From: Rikenellaceae bacterium
GTDB taxonomy: Bacteria > Bacteroidota > Bacteroidia > Bacteroidales > Rikenellaceae
Assembly: GCA_020860245.1 (NCBI GenBank)
Contig: JAJBUQ010000019.1
Location: 25,048 to 89,047 of the forward strand
Direction of reading: 5' to 3'
Length of the DNA: 64,000 nucleotides
How positions within the stretch are numbered: position 1 is the stretch's first letter; every line of letters begins with the position of its first letter. Shown piece after piece: positions 55,026-64,000 of the stretch. The position numbers and the translations under genes are program-made. Under the pieces are notes generated by a model. The model saw only the letters and a program-made list of their open reading frames with translations. It was not told the DNA's origin and ran no database searches.

Positions 55026-56168
55026 TTATTCGTTTATAAATAGTTCCAGAACCATTCCGTCTCCGTATTCGATTGCTGTCACCGGTACGCCGTTCATCAG
55101 CATCTGGCCTGTGAAGAGGCTGGTCGGTATCGGAATGTACAGTTCTGCCGTCTCGTCGGTAATCTCTATGTCCGGACTGATATTGTATGTCAGCGCAGGC
55201 CAGTTGTAGGTGATACCGTCAGTGTAATGGCGCATTAGGTATGACATCGCTATGAGCTGCTGCGGAGTCTCTACCGAGAAGCTGCCGTCGCCATCTTCCG
55301 AAGGTGGAGCGAATGGAATGCCTATCCCGTGCTCGGTCTCCTGCCAGCTTCCGATATAAACATAAGCATCTATGTCGTATCCTTGAGGGGTAAGAGTTAC
55401 CAGATAGCGTTTCCCTGCTTCCAAAGTGACATCCACAGTGGATAATATTATGTAGTAATTGTCCGTGCTGTTGCTAACGGTCAATGTACCTATGAGGAAA
55501 TCCACCGTCGACTCTATCTCCGTACCAGCTTCGAGTATCAGATAGGCATGCCCGTTATCGTCTCCGCAATATGCCTGGAATGCCGTTGCCTTGCCCTCGA
55601 TTTGAAGTTCTATTATCAACGTGCTTATGTCTACTGTATTATCGTTCTGCCCTGCAAGCTCGAACTCAAGCATGGTGTTCTCACGCACGAAATTCAAGGG
55701 CACAGGCACATTCGTGGGCATCACGCCTTGTACCGACGCCTTCGCTGTAAGCCAGTCCGCTAACTGGTAGCCGAGATATTCGCTCTGGTCCGTGACTATT
55801 CCCTGCTTCCTGATCTCTTCGGTAGGCCATATCGCGATAATACTGTCGATATAGTTATCGTCGAGCGAGAAATAAAACGGATCAGGATCTCCTCGGAACA
55901 CTCCGTCACCGCCATATACATAACTATACTTCTCTCCCGCGCCGTTGCTTCCGTGGGGATAAATCGTTACATCTATGTCGTTCCCTTCCTCGAAAAAATT
56001 ATTCCCCAGACCGCGTACCGTTCCGTATACAGGATCTTCCACCGTCGGAGAGAACGACAATTCGCCGATACCCCCGGATGCAGATTTATTCTCCTCGTTC
56101 TGGCAGGAGGCGGCGAAGAGGGACGCTATCGCCGTAACTGCCGTTATGATGTAAGTTGATTTTTTCAT
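55026..56168 (-). CDS. Fimbrillin family lipoprotein
   Basis: The 380-residue protein has a lipoprotein signal (ITAVTAIASLFAASCQNE, Cys near 22) and fimbrillin-type domains: VEDPVYGTVRGLGNNFFEEGNDIDVTIY, YVYGGDGVFRGDPDPFYF, IIAIWPTEEIRKQG and the NFVRENTMLEFELAG strand near residue 165. The C terminus, with PQQLIAMSYLMRHY, resembles segments that precede GLUG motifs. The neighbours are 10 and 16 nt away. Confidence 0.78.
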   Translation of the reverse strand: MKKSTYIITAVTAIASLFAASCQNEENKSASGGIGELSFSPTVEDPVYGTVRGLGNNFFEEGNDIDVTIYPHGSNGAGEKYSYVYGGDGVFRGDPDPFYFSLDDNYIDSIIAIWPTEEIRKQGIVTDQSEYLGYQLADWLTAKASVQGVMPTNVPVPLNFVRENTMLEFELAGQNDNTVDISTLIIELQIEGKATAFQAYCGDDNGHAYLILEAGTEIESTVDFLIGTLTVSNSTDNYYIILSTVDVTLEAGKRYLVTLTPQGYDIDAYVYIGSWQETEHGIGIPFAPPSEDGDGSFSVETPQQLIAMSYLMRHYTDGITYNWPALTYNISPDIEITDETAELYIPIPTSLFTGQMLMNGVPVTAIEYGDGMVLELFINE

Positions 56169-56184
56169 ATTATTAATCGTTTTA

Positions 56185-58151
56185 TTATCTTCTTTGCCAT
56201 TGGAGGTATGGGTAATATGTGCCGTCCGAACCTAAATCGTACCAGAAGCTCGTCCCCGGAGACGAGAGCCATCCTGTCGAGAGCACAGGCCATATTCCCG
56301 TGTAAGTATCCCAGGCAGGCCATGAATCTTCGAACGAACTCACTCCGGCGTTCTCGTCTTCAAGCATTGCGAAGTCGTCCGTAATATATCCTCCCTCGGC
56401 CCCACTGTATAAAGTACCCATAGTCGCAAATCCCTGATATATGTCCACCAGTTCGGTCGTTATGGTTCCACTACCGTCGTCGGTGGTTACTTCCCCCTGG
56501 GCGGTGATATTCGCGATAGTAGTGTAGCTTCTGGTAATAAAGCCGTTGTTTAATCCGCAGAATCCGCCTACATAGGCTCCGTCATTATCAGCCTCGCTGC
56601 CTACATTCACAGCGATAGTTCCGTCGAGCGAGTATGTATCCCATATTCCTGATTTGTACGTTCCTTCATCGTCACGATCTCCTGCCGACCCTACGATGGA
56701 CCCTACTCGCGGAGCGATTCCGGTTACGGTTATGGTCGGATTCTCCACCCTGCATGCCACGATTCTGGAAGTGCTGTTGAGTGCGTCAGCGAGCATATCG
56801 GCAATGAGGGCCTGTTTGACTACGTCCGAGAGGTTGTCAGGAAGATGTCCTATAAGCGCCTGTCTCTCGTCCTCGCTGAGAGCGTTGTTCAGCTTGCCGG
56901 CGATAGCTCCCACATAACAGGTATCCGTCGCGGTTACTGTAATCTCCGGTTCTATAAGATCCACATTGCAGACTACTGCATTACCTTGAACGACCCCGAA
57001 CAATCCTGCGGTATTATCGGATGTATTTACAGATAAGCCGGTTATTTTATGCCCCCGCCGTCGTAGCGGCTTCCAAATGTACCCGCGTAGAATCCCAGAG
57101 GGGTCCAGCTTCCCGCTCCGGAAACGTCTATATCGCATGCCTGATAGTGATTCCCGGTACTTCCGTCGATAGCCTGCAATGTCGGAAGGTCGTGGATAAT
57201 ACTGGTAGATGTGGGAATAAATATCTCGCCGGTCGTCATGTTGTATCCGTAACGGTATACATAATCTTTGACGACGGTAACGTCCTAAGAGGAGATGAGG
57301 GTAAGGCCGTCGCTCTCCAGAAGTACCTCTCCCTTGGGAATATCGTTGTCGATGGTCCATACGTAAGCTGTGTACTGTAATAAGTGCGAACCCCCTCCGC
57401 CGTTAGGTTCGATAACCACTTTATCGTACCATTCTTCACGTTTACCGTCGGTATCGGTGTCGTCGTTGTCTACCGGATCTATATTGGGAACGATCTTCAC
57501 CTCCCCGAGATCGGGCATCGGACCTTCTCCGTCGGATACCACGACAATCTCTACTTTATAGGTATGCTTAGGGTAGAACCAGAGTTCTGTGTAGAAGCAT
57601 ATAGTAGGATTTGTCTCTGTCTGCGCCCTGTAAGGTATATAATATTATTCCGAATAATCGTTCCGTGTTATAGGATAATTATCCTCGTCGGTTTTAACCG
57701 AGAAATAATTATCCGGATCGCTCATCTCCGCATTATAGGGATAGAACGCTACGATAGTCATCTGGTCGTAAATAAATATATTGCGGTTGGCTGCGTCTTC
57801 CCCCTCCGCAAGGACAGGAATAAGTCTTCCGTCTTCGACCGTACATTCCATATTGCGGATATATGGCTTCAAAAGATCGTTGTTATTGTAATCATCCGTA
57901 TAATAAATGTAGAGACTTACGTTGTACAATCCGTAATTCGTCCCGTTTATCACGCTATCCGCCATGGCATTGCCATCCGGCAGTTCCGCGAGCTTAGTCC
58001 CTGTGAACGATTTAAAGGAGACGGCAAGATTAAGGAGAGCCCCCTCGCTGTCTGTAAACGATTCTGCGGACTCTTCCTTCGTACACGACGCTATAAGCAC
58101 GCATACCAGAACTGCTGCGATATATCTTATATGATTTATTATTTTTTTCAT
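56185..58151 (-). pseudogene. Fimbrillin/GLUG lipoprotein gene with two in-frame stops and a frameshift
   Basis: From the ATG at 58151 the frame encodes a lipoprotein signal (AAVLVCVLIASCTKEE) and fimbrillin sequence to a TAA at 57645-57647 (NDYSE-stop-YYIPYRAQ). The same frame continues convincingly to a TAG at 57285-57287 (LISS-stop-DVTVVKDYVYRYG) and then to the GC run at 57051-57056, where one base appears to be missing; the other frame then reads HKITGLSVNTSDNTAGLFG, completing the family motif DGxGHxIxGL. GLUG-like repeats follow (YVGAIAG, YVGGFCGLNNG). The intact gene would encode about 655 residues. Three lesions make a true pseudogene likely, unless the assembly is faulty. Confidence 0.85.
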
Positions 58152-58164
58152 TTTGCGATAATTT

Positions 58165-60303
58165 TTATTTGATCACTGGTGCAGGCCATGTTATACCTGT
58201 CTCTGCATTATCGTATATATATTTGTACACGTCTCCCCAGTTGTCGATGTCGTTTGCAAGTTCCGTATTCAGACGGTTGAGGATTCTCTGAGATTCCGTC
58301 TCTCCGTCGTTAAGGCCGTTGCGCATTTTATCGGGTCCGAGGTCCGTGGCATCGAGAATCCCTACGGTTCCGGATCCAACTGCGACTTCGCCCCCACCAA
58401 TATGTCTTTGTGCCGTTCCGACGAGCCAGAATGAGGTTCTGACGACATTGTTGCTTGAATTGACGCTCAGACCGCAAATACCTCCGAGTCCTGTCGCTTC
58501 TGTGTTGAGAGCTCCGGTATTGATACAGGCTTCTATCGCTCCTTCTGCTGTGGACGAGTTATATCCGCAGATGCCGCCCACGTAATTGCCTTCCCAGATG
58601 TTTCCGGTATTGACGCACGCCACTATTCGACCTGAGTTCTGTCCTGTGATGCCGCCTGCGTAATTATCCGCATTGGCTATATACACTTCGTTAAGGCACG
58701 CTACGATAGTACCGCTGTTACTGCCCGCGATACTGCCGGCATATTGAGTTCCGGAGGCGTCTATACTTCCGCTGAAGAGTCTTACGTTCCGTATGACTCC
58801 GGAGTTCTCTTTGAACAGTCCGCTGCCTGTGATCTCTATGTTGGCTATCCAATGGCCGTTGCCGTCGTATCTGCCTGAGAAATTATCAAATCCGTTAAAA
58901 ATTTCATTCTCATCCCCCAATAAGGCCTCATGATCTATATTGGCGTCCTGTTTATAACTTGCCGTGAGGTTCTTACTGACATTAAGGAACTGCACCGGAG
59001 TCGATATTATATACGGATTCGTGGCGGAGTAGGGCTGCGAAGGATCCTCGGTAAACATTCCACCTTCGGATAGCGGAATAGTGAGAGTATTCGACGAGTA
59101 AACGACGTTATCCTCCGTGCTTATCAGCAATCCTTTGGAAGTGTACAATTCCACATATTCGACAGAAGTTGTCGGAAGAGTCACGAATGCGATATCCGAA
59201 CTGTTGTCTTCGACTCCCCCTACGTATAATTTATTGTCGGAGGTTCTGATCACTACTTTAGTTATCTGATCCGTTCCGGAATTGACATAGTCTCCTAGTT
59301 CCAGAGAGAGTGTGTTAGGATCGTAATTTATCTCCCCGTCTTCAATCTCTCTCGCCACCCACGGAATCTGCGTAAGGGTAACTGAAACAACTTTCAGCCT
59401 CCTTACGGTAATCGTGAGATTATATGAATATCCGGGCAGAAGCATATTCGCAGTGTTGCCTGCATCCGCTTCGATCGTGAATCCTGCAAGGTCGCCGGAG
59501 GTTGCCGTATAATCGTCTATTATCAACGTATTGAACTGCTTACCGGACAGAGTCGCACCGTTAGGGATGAGATAATTTATCCCTTCTTTTATCTGATACT
59601 CCCCAGAGGTGTTCTCCGCTATCTGCGCTGTACCCTCGCTGCCGGCTGCCGGAGCGAGTGCGGTGATCGGATAATATCCCTGCGCTACGATGCTGTCGAG
59701 GGTAAACGTTACATTGGTCGGAGGAGGGTCTACGTATGCAGGCGTCTCCGTAGAATCGACTACGATGTTTACAACGAGTTGTGTCATAACGTGCCTGAAC
59801 TGAAGTAGTTCCGCAGGATCGTCCGAGCTGCCCGGAGTACCTGTGCCTTCGTATGAAGCGTTCGCAGAAGAGTCGCTCTCCCTGCGTCCGTAATTACTCA
59901 ATACTGCATCGCTGCTGCCGGTGTTGCCTGCACGGAGCGTCATGTTGCCGTTGGTGTCAGCTGTGCCGGTATAGGCGAAGAATCTTATTACATTCCTTCC
60001 GAGCGGATAATACGGGGATCCGGAAGTAAAAGTAAACTCCTGTTCCGTGGCATCGAGCCCGCTCTGGCTCACTATTGCGGTCTCGGTGATGTATTGTTCA
60101 CTTCTTGCTGTATCGAGCACCGCGATTAAATATATCGCACTCTCGTTTATCTGTCCCACCGTCGGAAGTATTCCTGACAGCCTGACTTCCGACTCTCCCG
60201 GAATCACGGGAACCGTAGCGTCCGAGGCATTGTCGTTAGTGCAGGCCGCCAGCGCAAACGCTGCCAACGAGAGGAGCGGTATTATGTATTTATTTAATTT
60301 CAT
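58165..60303 (-). CDS. Fimbrillin family lipoprotein with GLUG repeats
   Basis: The 712-residue protein has a lipoprotein signal (IPLLSLAAFALAACTND, Cys near 20), a fimbrillin-type N-terminal half (ILPTVGQINESAIYLIAV, FRHVMTQLVVNIVVDS, GINYLIPNGATLSG, MLLPGYSYNLTITVRR) and a C-terminal half with GLUG-like repeats from about residue 500 (YDGNGHWIANIEITGSG, YAGSIAGSNSG, YAGGITGQNSG, YVGGICGYNSS, GLGGICGLSVN). Such repeats occur in surface adhesins. It is the intact counterpart of the disrupted gene next to it. Confidence 0.85.
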   Translation of the reverse strand: MKLNKYIIPLLSLAAFALAACTNDNASDATVPVIPGESEVRLSGILPTVGQINESAIYLIAVLDTARSEQYITETAIVSQSGLDATEQEFTFTSGSPYYPLGRNVIRFFAYTGTADTNGNMTLRAGNTGSSDAVLSNYGRRESDSSANASYEGTGTPGSSDDPAELLQFRHVMTQLVVNIVVDSTETPAYVDPPPTNVTFTLDSIVAQGYYPITALAPAAGSEGTAQIAENTSGEYQIKEGINYLIPNGATLSGKQFNTLIIDDYTATSGDLAGFTIEADAGNTANMLLPGYSYNLTITVRRLKVVSVTLTQIPWVAREIEDGEINYDPNTLSLELGDYVNSGTDQITKVVIRTSDNKLYVGGVEDNSSDIAFVTLPTTSVEYVELYTSKGLLISTEDNVVYSSNTLTIPLSEGGMFTEDPSQPYSATNPYIISTPVQFLNVSKNLTASYKQDANIDHEALLGDENEIFNGFDNFSGRYDGNGHWIANIEITGSGLFKENSGVIRNVRLFSGSIDASGTQYAGSIAGSNSGTIVACLNEVYIANADNYAGGITGQNSGRIVACVNTGNIWEGNYVGGICGYNSSTAEGAIEACINTGALNTEATGLGGICGLSVNSSNNVVRTSFWLVGTAQRHIGGGEVAVGSGTVGILDATDLGPDKMRNGLNDGETESQRILNRLNTELANDIDNWGDVYKYIYDNAETGITWPAPVIK

Positions 60304-60311
60304 AGCTGTCC

Positions 60312-61346
60312 TTATTTAATAATTACACCGTAGTTGCCTTTATACTCCCAATCGGACAGTGTCCCCTTCAGAACGATATTATCGTCAGGATTTTGCACTT
60401 CGACACCGTTCACCGTTATAGTAAGGATAGTGTTCTTCGCCCTGTCGAACGAGAGATCGTTGATGCCGGATACTATATTCTCGAAGTCGGAGATATCGTA
60501 TGAAGCATTCAGTGAGAACTGTCCGTCCGTGAGCCGTATGCTTACCGTCGCATAGTCCTCTGTAGAAGGATAGACCAGAACCGTTTCAGATATAGGCGTC
60601 GTATCGAAATTTTGAGCTGACGACACGAGAGTGTAGGTGAAACTATCGTCCTGGTAATCGACCGTAAGTCCGCTGTCTCCTCCGAAGAGGTCGAGAGTAG
60701 CGTTGCGCTTAGCGGTAGTCAAAGCAAGAGACGCTACCTGTACGGCAGGATTCATATTCTCGCCCGGTTGAACGATTACTGTTACCTGACTGAGCGCGTG
60801 GCGGAATTCCCCGAGCCTTACTGTATCCGTAGTGCTCTTCCTGTAAGGGACTGTCTCTGCAGTCTCATTGCCCGAGGCATATAATACGTCAGGCATATCG
60901 TTTTGCAAAGTAAGCTGCAATACGGTAGGATCGTAGCCCATCTTCACTGCACTGCCGTCCGCAAGAGGAGAGTATGCCATGAATACCAGCTCGCTATCGT
61001 CGAACGGCCAGTATTTGACGTCGTCCCACGTGAATTCGTAGTAATTGCCAGATATCTGATTCGCCGTTGCCGGAGTATTCTGAATATCCGCATACGAGAG
61101 CCAGTTCACACTGCCTCCGTTATAATATGCAGCGGTAACAGCTATCCTTCCGCTGTTCGGGAAGTCCCCGAGAGCCTTAGTCCCGTATTCGGTGCCCGCA
61201 GGGGCGGAGAGGAGGATGGCAGAATTCTCTGCCGATTCCTCTTCGCCATTCCTCTCAGGCGTGGATACCTCGTCCAGTTCCGAATTACATCCGGCAAGTA
61301 TCCCCGCACAGCAGGCTATTATTATATAATCGTATAATTTTTTCAT
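60312..61346 (-). CDS. Fimbrillin family (Mfa-like) lipoprotein
   Basis: The 344-residue protein has a lipoprotein signal (IIACCAGILAGCNSEL, Cys near 19) and fimbrillin features: ALGDFPNSGRIAVTAAYYNG, YYEFTWDDVKYWPFDDSELVFMAY, GEFRHALSQVTVIVQPGEN and a C-terminal VNGVEVQNPDDNIVLKGTLS. It resembles minor or anchor subunits of Bacteroidales type V pili. Gaps to its neighbours are 8 and 13 nt. Confidence 0.82.
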   Translation of the reverse strand: MKKLYDYIIIACCAGILAGCNSELDEVSTPERNGEEESAENSAILLSAPAGTEYGTKALGDFPNSGRIAVTAAYYNGGSVNWLSYADIQNTPATANQISGNYYEFTWDDVKYWPFDDSELVFMAYSPLADGSAVKMGYDPTVLQLTLQNDMPDVLYASGNETAETVPYRKSTTDTVRLGEFRHALSQVTVIVQPGENMNPAVQVASLALTTAKRNATLDLFGGDSGLTVDYQDDSFTYTLVSSAQNFDTTPISETVLVYPSTEDYATVSIRLTDGQFSLNASYDISDFENIVSGINDLSFDRAKNTILTITVNGVEVQNPDDNIVLKGTLSDWEYKGNYGVIIK

Positions 61347-61359
61347 TTTTCCGGTGGTT

Positions 61360-64000
61360 TTAGTCTATATTAACATTGCCGGTATCGCCGTCTTCCCATT
61401 CTTCCAATGTCGCAGTAAGAATCACACGCGTCTTGGTAAGGGTGAGTTTAATCACGTTCGTCTTACCCGGAACGAATGTCAGCGATGTATCGAGGGTCCC
61501 TGTGAATGTCCTGTCAGGGTAATCCGTCAGTACGATGGATACTACTCCGCTCCTCGAAGCTATTGTCTGCCCCGGCATCACGAGAGCGGAATAGACCGCG
61601 CCGTCCGTGTCGGTATGAGGAGTAAGAGGAGTCGCGCCGCCTGTCGCTGTTACGGTTCCTGAACTTAATACGGCATTACCGTTAAGTTGGAATCCGTTGA
61701 GCGTCAGTTTAAGTCCCTGAAGTTCCGCGTCGGTGAACTCGTCACTCGATACCTCCACGCGTACACGACTCAGAACGTGTGTGAAGTCGAAGTTCACGTA
61801 GCTTGGCTGAGTGTATTCCACGTGGTCATAAGAAGGTCGTAATTGTCATACCCGTCGCTCTGGTCTGCCGGAAGGTTCCATGGGAACGAAGCCGTATTGC
61901 CTGTCACACCGGTAGGGATAAGTCCCTGGTAAGGATAAAATACCCCTGTCAGACTTAAAGTCTGGCCGATAAGATTATCCCAGTATAACGCAGGGCCGTT
62001 CCATTGGTAGCCGGAGGTTCCTTGTTCGTACGTATATACGTAAGGCGCGTCGTCTGTTCCTATCATGTAAGCATATATAGATTTGTCCTTGAAGTAATCC
62101 GCGTTGTTGCCCAGTTCGCCGTTTATAGTGAGGGAATTCACGACAAGGCTTACCGTATCGCCCGCTTCCCAGTCTATGGCGTCCGCACTGATTGTCACAG
62201 CAGTCTTCTTAACATCTATGTCGAGCACTGTCGATACACCTGCGCGGAACTGCAACGTTTGGTTGTACGTCGCCTCGTAAGTTCTGTCGGTGGTTCCGAG
62301 CGATACGACGGTAGTACCTGCCGCCTTCGATTGAGGCTGAATTATAGCGATCGCACTGTTGCCGTCATCCCCTACGTTCTTAGCTACCGTTATATTGCCT
62401 GTGCCTGTTCCCGGAACGAATACACCGCGGTCTACGGTAGCTCCGGTCGCATAATTAGGCAGGGTAATAGTCATATCGGCGAGTTCCGCTGTGGAGAAGC
62501 TGTTGTCCGAAGACCTTAATTGAACCACTACTTTGGCTTCCGGATGCGTGAGTTCGAAGTTAACTCCGTTGCTTGCCGTCTGTGTTACCGGAGCCGCGAC
62601 GAGATAATCGTCTAATTGAGTGTCGTTATACTTGGTCTGTCTCAATATCGACGCGTAGAAGGTCGTCGGATCCGATAAGCTCTCCCAGTACACTGTTGGA
62701 TTTGCTGAGAAGCTATTCGAAGCGCTGTTGTATGTGAATGTAGTCAATTGAGTTCTGTCTGAAGCGTTGCCTGTGTAGACGATCATCTCTTCACCATCCT
62801 GAACGCCTGTGGCACCGCTGACCGATGTACCTACCGTGAGAGCTTCGAGTTTCACCTCGTCGGTGTCCCAATCGACAACGTTCGCACTAACCGTGAAGCC
62901 CTCTTTATTAAGCGATACGATCATTGTAAGGGCCTCCCCCGCGTTATACGTTATTCCTCCCGCAGACGCGTTAACCGTATAATCGCGTCCGTTGATCGTA
63001 ACGGTTATAACACCGTTATTTGCCGATATGGTCTGAGGCTGAATATACGCGATTCCGTTGTCGGTGTCGCTGCGGTCTACTGCAATATTAGCAGTAGTCG
63101 TTCCTGCGACGAACTGTCCGTTCTGTTCTGTTCCTCCGGTTGTGTATTGCGGCAGAGTGATCGTAGCCCCCGCAAGGTCCGCTGCGGAGAAGGTATCCGA
63201 AGTGAGCCTTACTATAAGTTTAGATACTGCATGCCTTAACGTGAAGTTCGCGCTGGTGTTCCTCGGAACACTAAGGTCGTCCGCTATCAATACGTCCGCA
63301 ACCTGATTGCTGTTAAGCGCGTCCGACGCGATTATCGAAGCCCTTAGATTGGCAGGGTTGGCATCTATATCTTCCCAGTAGAGAGGCGTGCTGTTGGATA
63401 CCCATTCTCCCTGTGCGTTATAAGTAAACGCGCGGAGCAGACTGTAATCGCCATCCCCTTCGAGATACACGTTCATTACGTCGCCTGCTTCGACTCCCTG
63501 ACTTGCGGCTGCAGGAGTCGTTACCTGAAGGACGGTAAGTTCTACTTCATCCGTCGTCCAGTCTACAACGTTTGCGCTGAGTGTAACGCCCTCTTTGTCG
63601 AGATTCACAATCATAGTGAGAGCCTCTCCTGAGTTGTATGTCAATCCGGTCGCACCCGCATTGGCTGTATAGTCGCGTCCGTTGATGGTCACGGTTATCA
63701 CAGCACCGTAGGCATTAATCCTCTGAGGCTGGATAATGGCGATAGCATTATTAGCATCGCTCCTGTCCAGAGTGATATCCGCTGTTGTGGTTCCCGGAAT
63801 GAACTGCCCGTTCTCTTCAGTGGCACCGGTAGTGTACTGCGGAAGGGTAATGGTCGCGTTCGCAAGGTCTGCCGCGCTAAACGTATTCGATGCGAGCCTG
63901 ACTATTAATTTGGATGCCGCGTGCCTCAATGTAAATGCCGCGCTTGTATTCCTCGGAACACTGAGGTCATCCGCTATGAGGATATCCGCTACCTGATTGC
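61360..64000 (-). pseudogene. Giant tandem-repeat fimbrillin-like gene with 1-bp frameshift, 5' end outside window
   Basis: The frame runs in from the window edge and encodes at least four successive Mfa-like domains of about 230 residues. Near 61821 it shifts: upstream frame DGYDNYDLLMTT continues as nonsense to a stop at 61794, while the other frame opens with EYTQPSYVNFDFTHVLSRVR and ends at 61360 (NVNID). One base is missing at ATGACCACG-TGGAA; no slippery heptamer is present. So the mature protein would lose its last domain, including the strand that might be used in donor-strand polymerisation. Length before the window edge is unknown. Assembly error is an alternative. Confidence 0.8.
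61790..64000 (-). repeat. Tandem 690-bp coding repeats of fimbrillin domains
   Basis: Repeat units begin at about 63929 (RHAASKLIVRL), 63239 (RHAVSKLIVRL) and 62552 (THPEAKVVVQL), with a more diverged fourth near 61790 (THVLSRVRVEV). Spacing is 690 and 687 bp. Units one and two are closely similar at protein and DNA level, including the GTTTANI-x-DRSD and TINGRDYT segments; unit three is clearly more diverged. Confidence 0.85.

Noticed and set aside
61794..61850. Programmed -1 frameshift in the giant fimbrillin
   Set aside because: No slippery heptamer or downstream stem-loop is visible at the shift point.

Overview
This window is chromosomal DNA of a Bacteroidota bacterium, most likely order Bacteroidales. 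The evidence is the set of families (fimbrillin/Mfa-like lipoproteins, DUF4271, DUF3332, a TonB/ExbB/ExbD set, BlaI/M56 pairs, a fused SecDF) together with repeated matches to the Bacteroidetes -7 promoter element TAnnTTTG a short distance upstream of many start codons. Base composition looks moderate and isoleucine ATA codons are frequent. Species cannot be fixed from the sequence; a Rikenellaceae-like lineage is only a guess. No IS element, prophage, CRISPR array, rRNA or tRNA was recognised.

Positions 1-33.6 kb are dense housekeeping genes: the 3' end of secDF, a small acidic-tailed lipoprotein, xerD, prmA-serB, an exbB-exbD-tonB operon, DUF4271-hemD-rnpA-yidD, a metG-ilvE-GH43 run, mutL with a rhomboid protease and a membrane-anchored nuclease/phosphatase, a GH25-nadB-prfC operon, a TonB-dependent receptor, a nitroreductase with a signal peptide, folE-(PurF-like)-surE-dnaB, and upp-ispF-radical SAM-aconitase.

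Positions 33.6-42.4 kb form an export system with its regulators: tolC, hlyD, an FtsX/MacB-type permease and an ABC ATPase on the minus strand, with a sigma54-type response regulator and its kinase divergent. The permease is cut by one in-frame TGA. Positions 42.3-51.1 kb hold an AlkD-like repair protein, a DUF3332 gene cut by one TGA, an Ogt-type methyltransferase, an atypical OmpR-family regulator, an mgtA Mg2+ ATPase with an outer-membrane porin-like gene, and an OmpR/kinase pair.

Positions 51.1-53.9 kb hold a likely small non-coding RNA (-7 element, hairpins, orphan terminator), then two palindromic operators on the promoter of a BlaI-like repressor and its M56 protease partner. Positions 53.9-64.0 kb are a minus-strand array of six fimbrillin-like lipoprotein genes running out of the window. 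Four are intact. One carries two in-frame stops and a frameshift. The last is a giant tandem-repeat protein with a single-base frameshift.

The most notable points are four disrupted surface or envelope genes within 30 kb, all by single-base lesions; the ncRNA/BlaI regulatory region; a conserved-looking PurF paralogue without a glutaminase site; and the multi-gene fimbrillin array.
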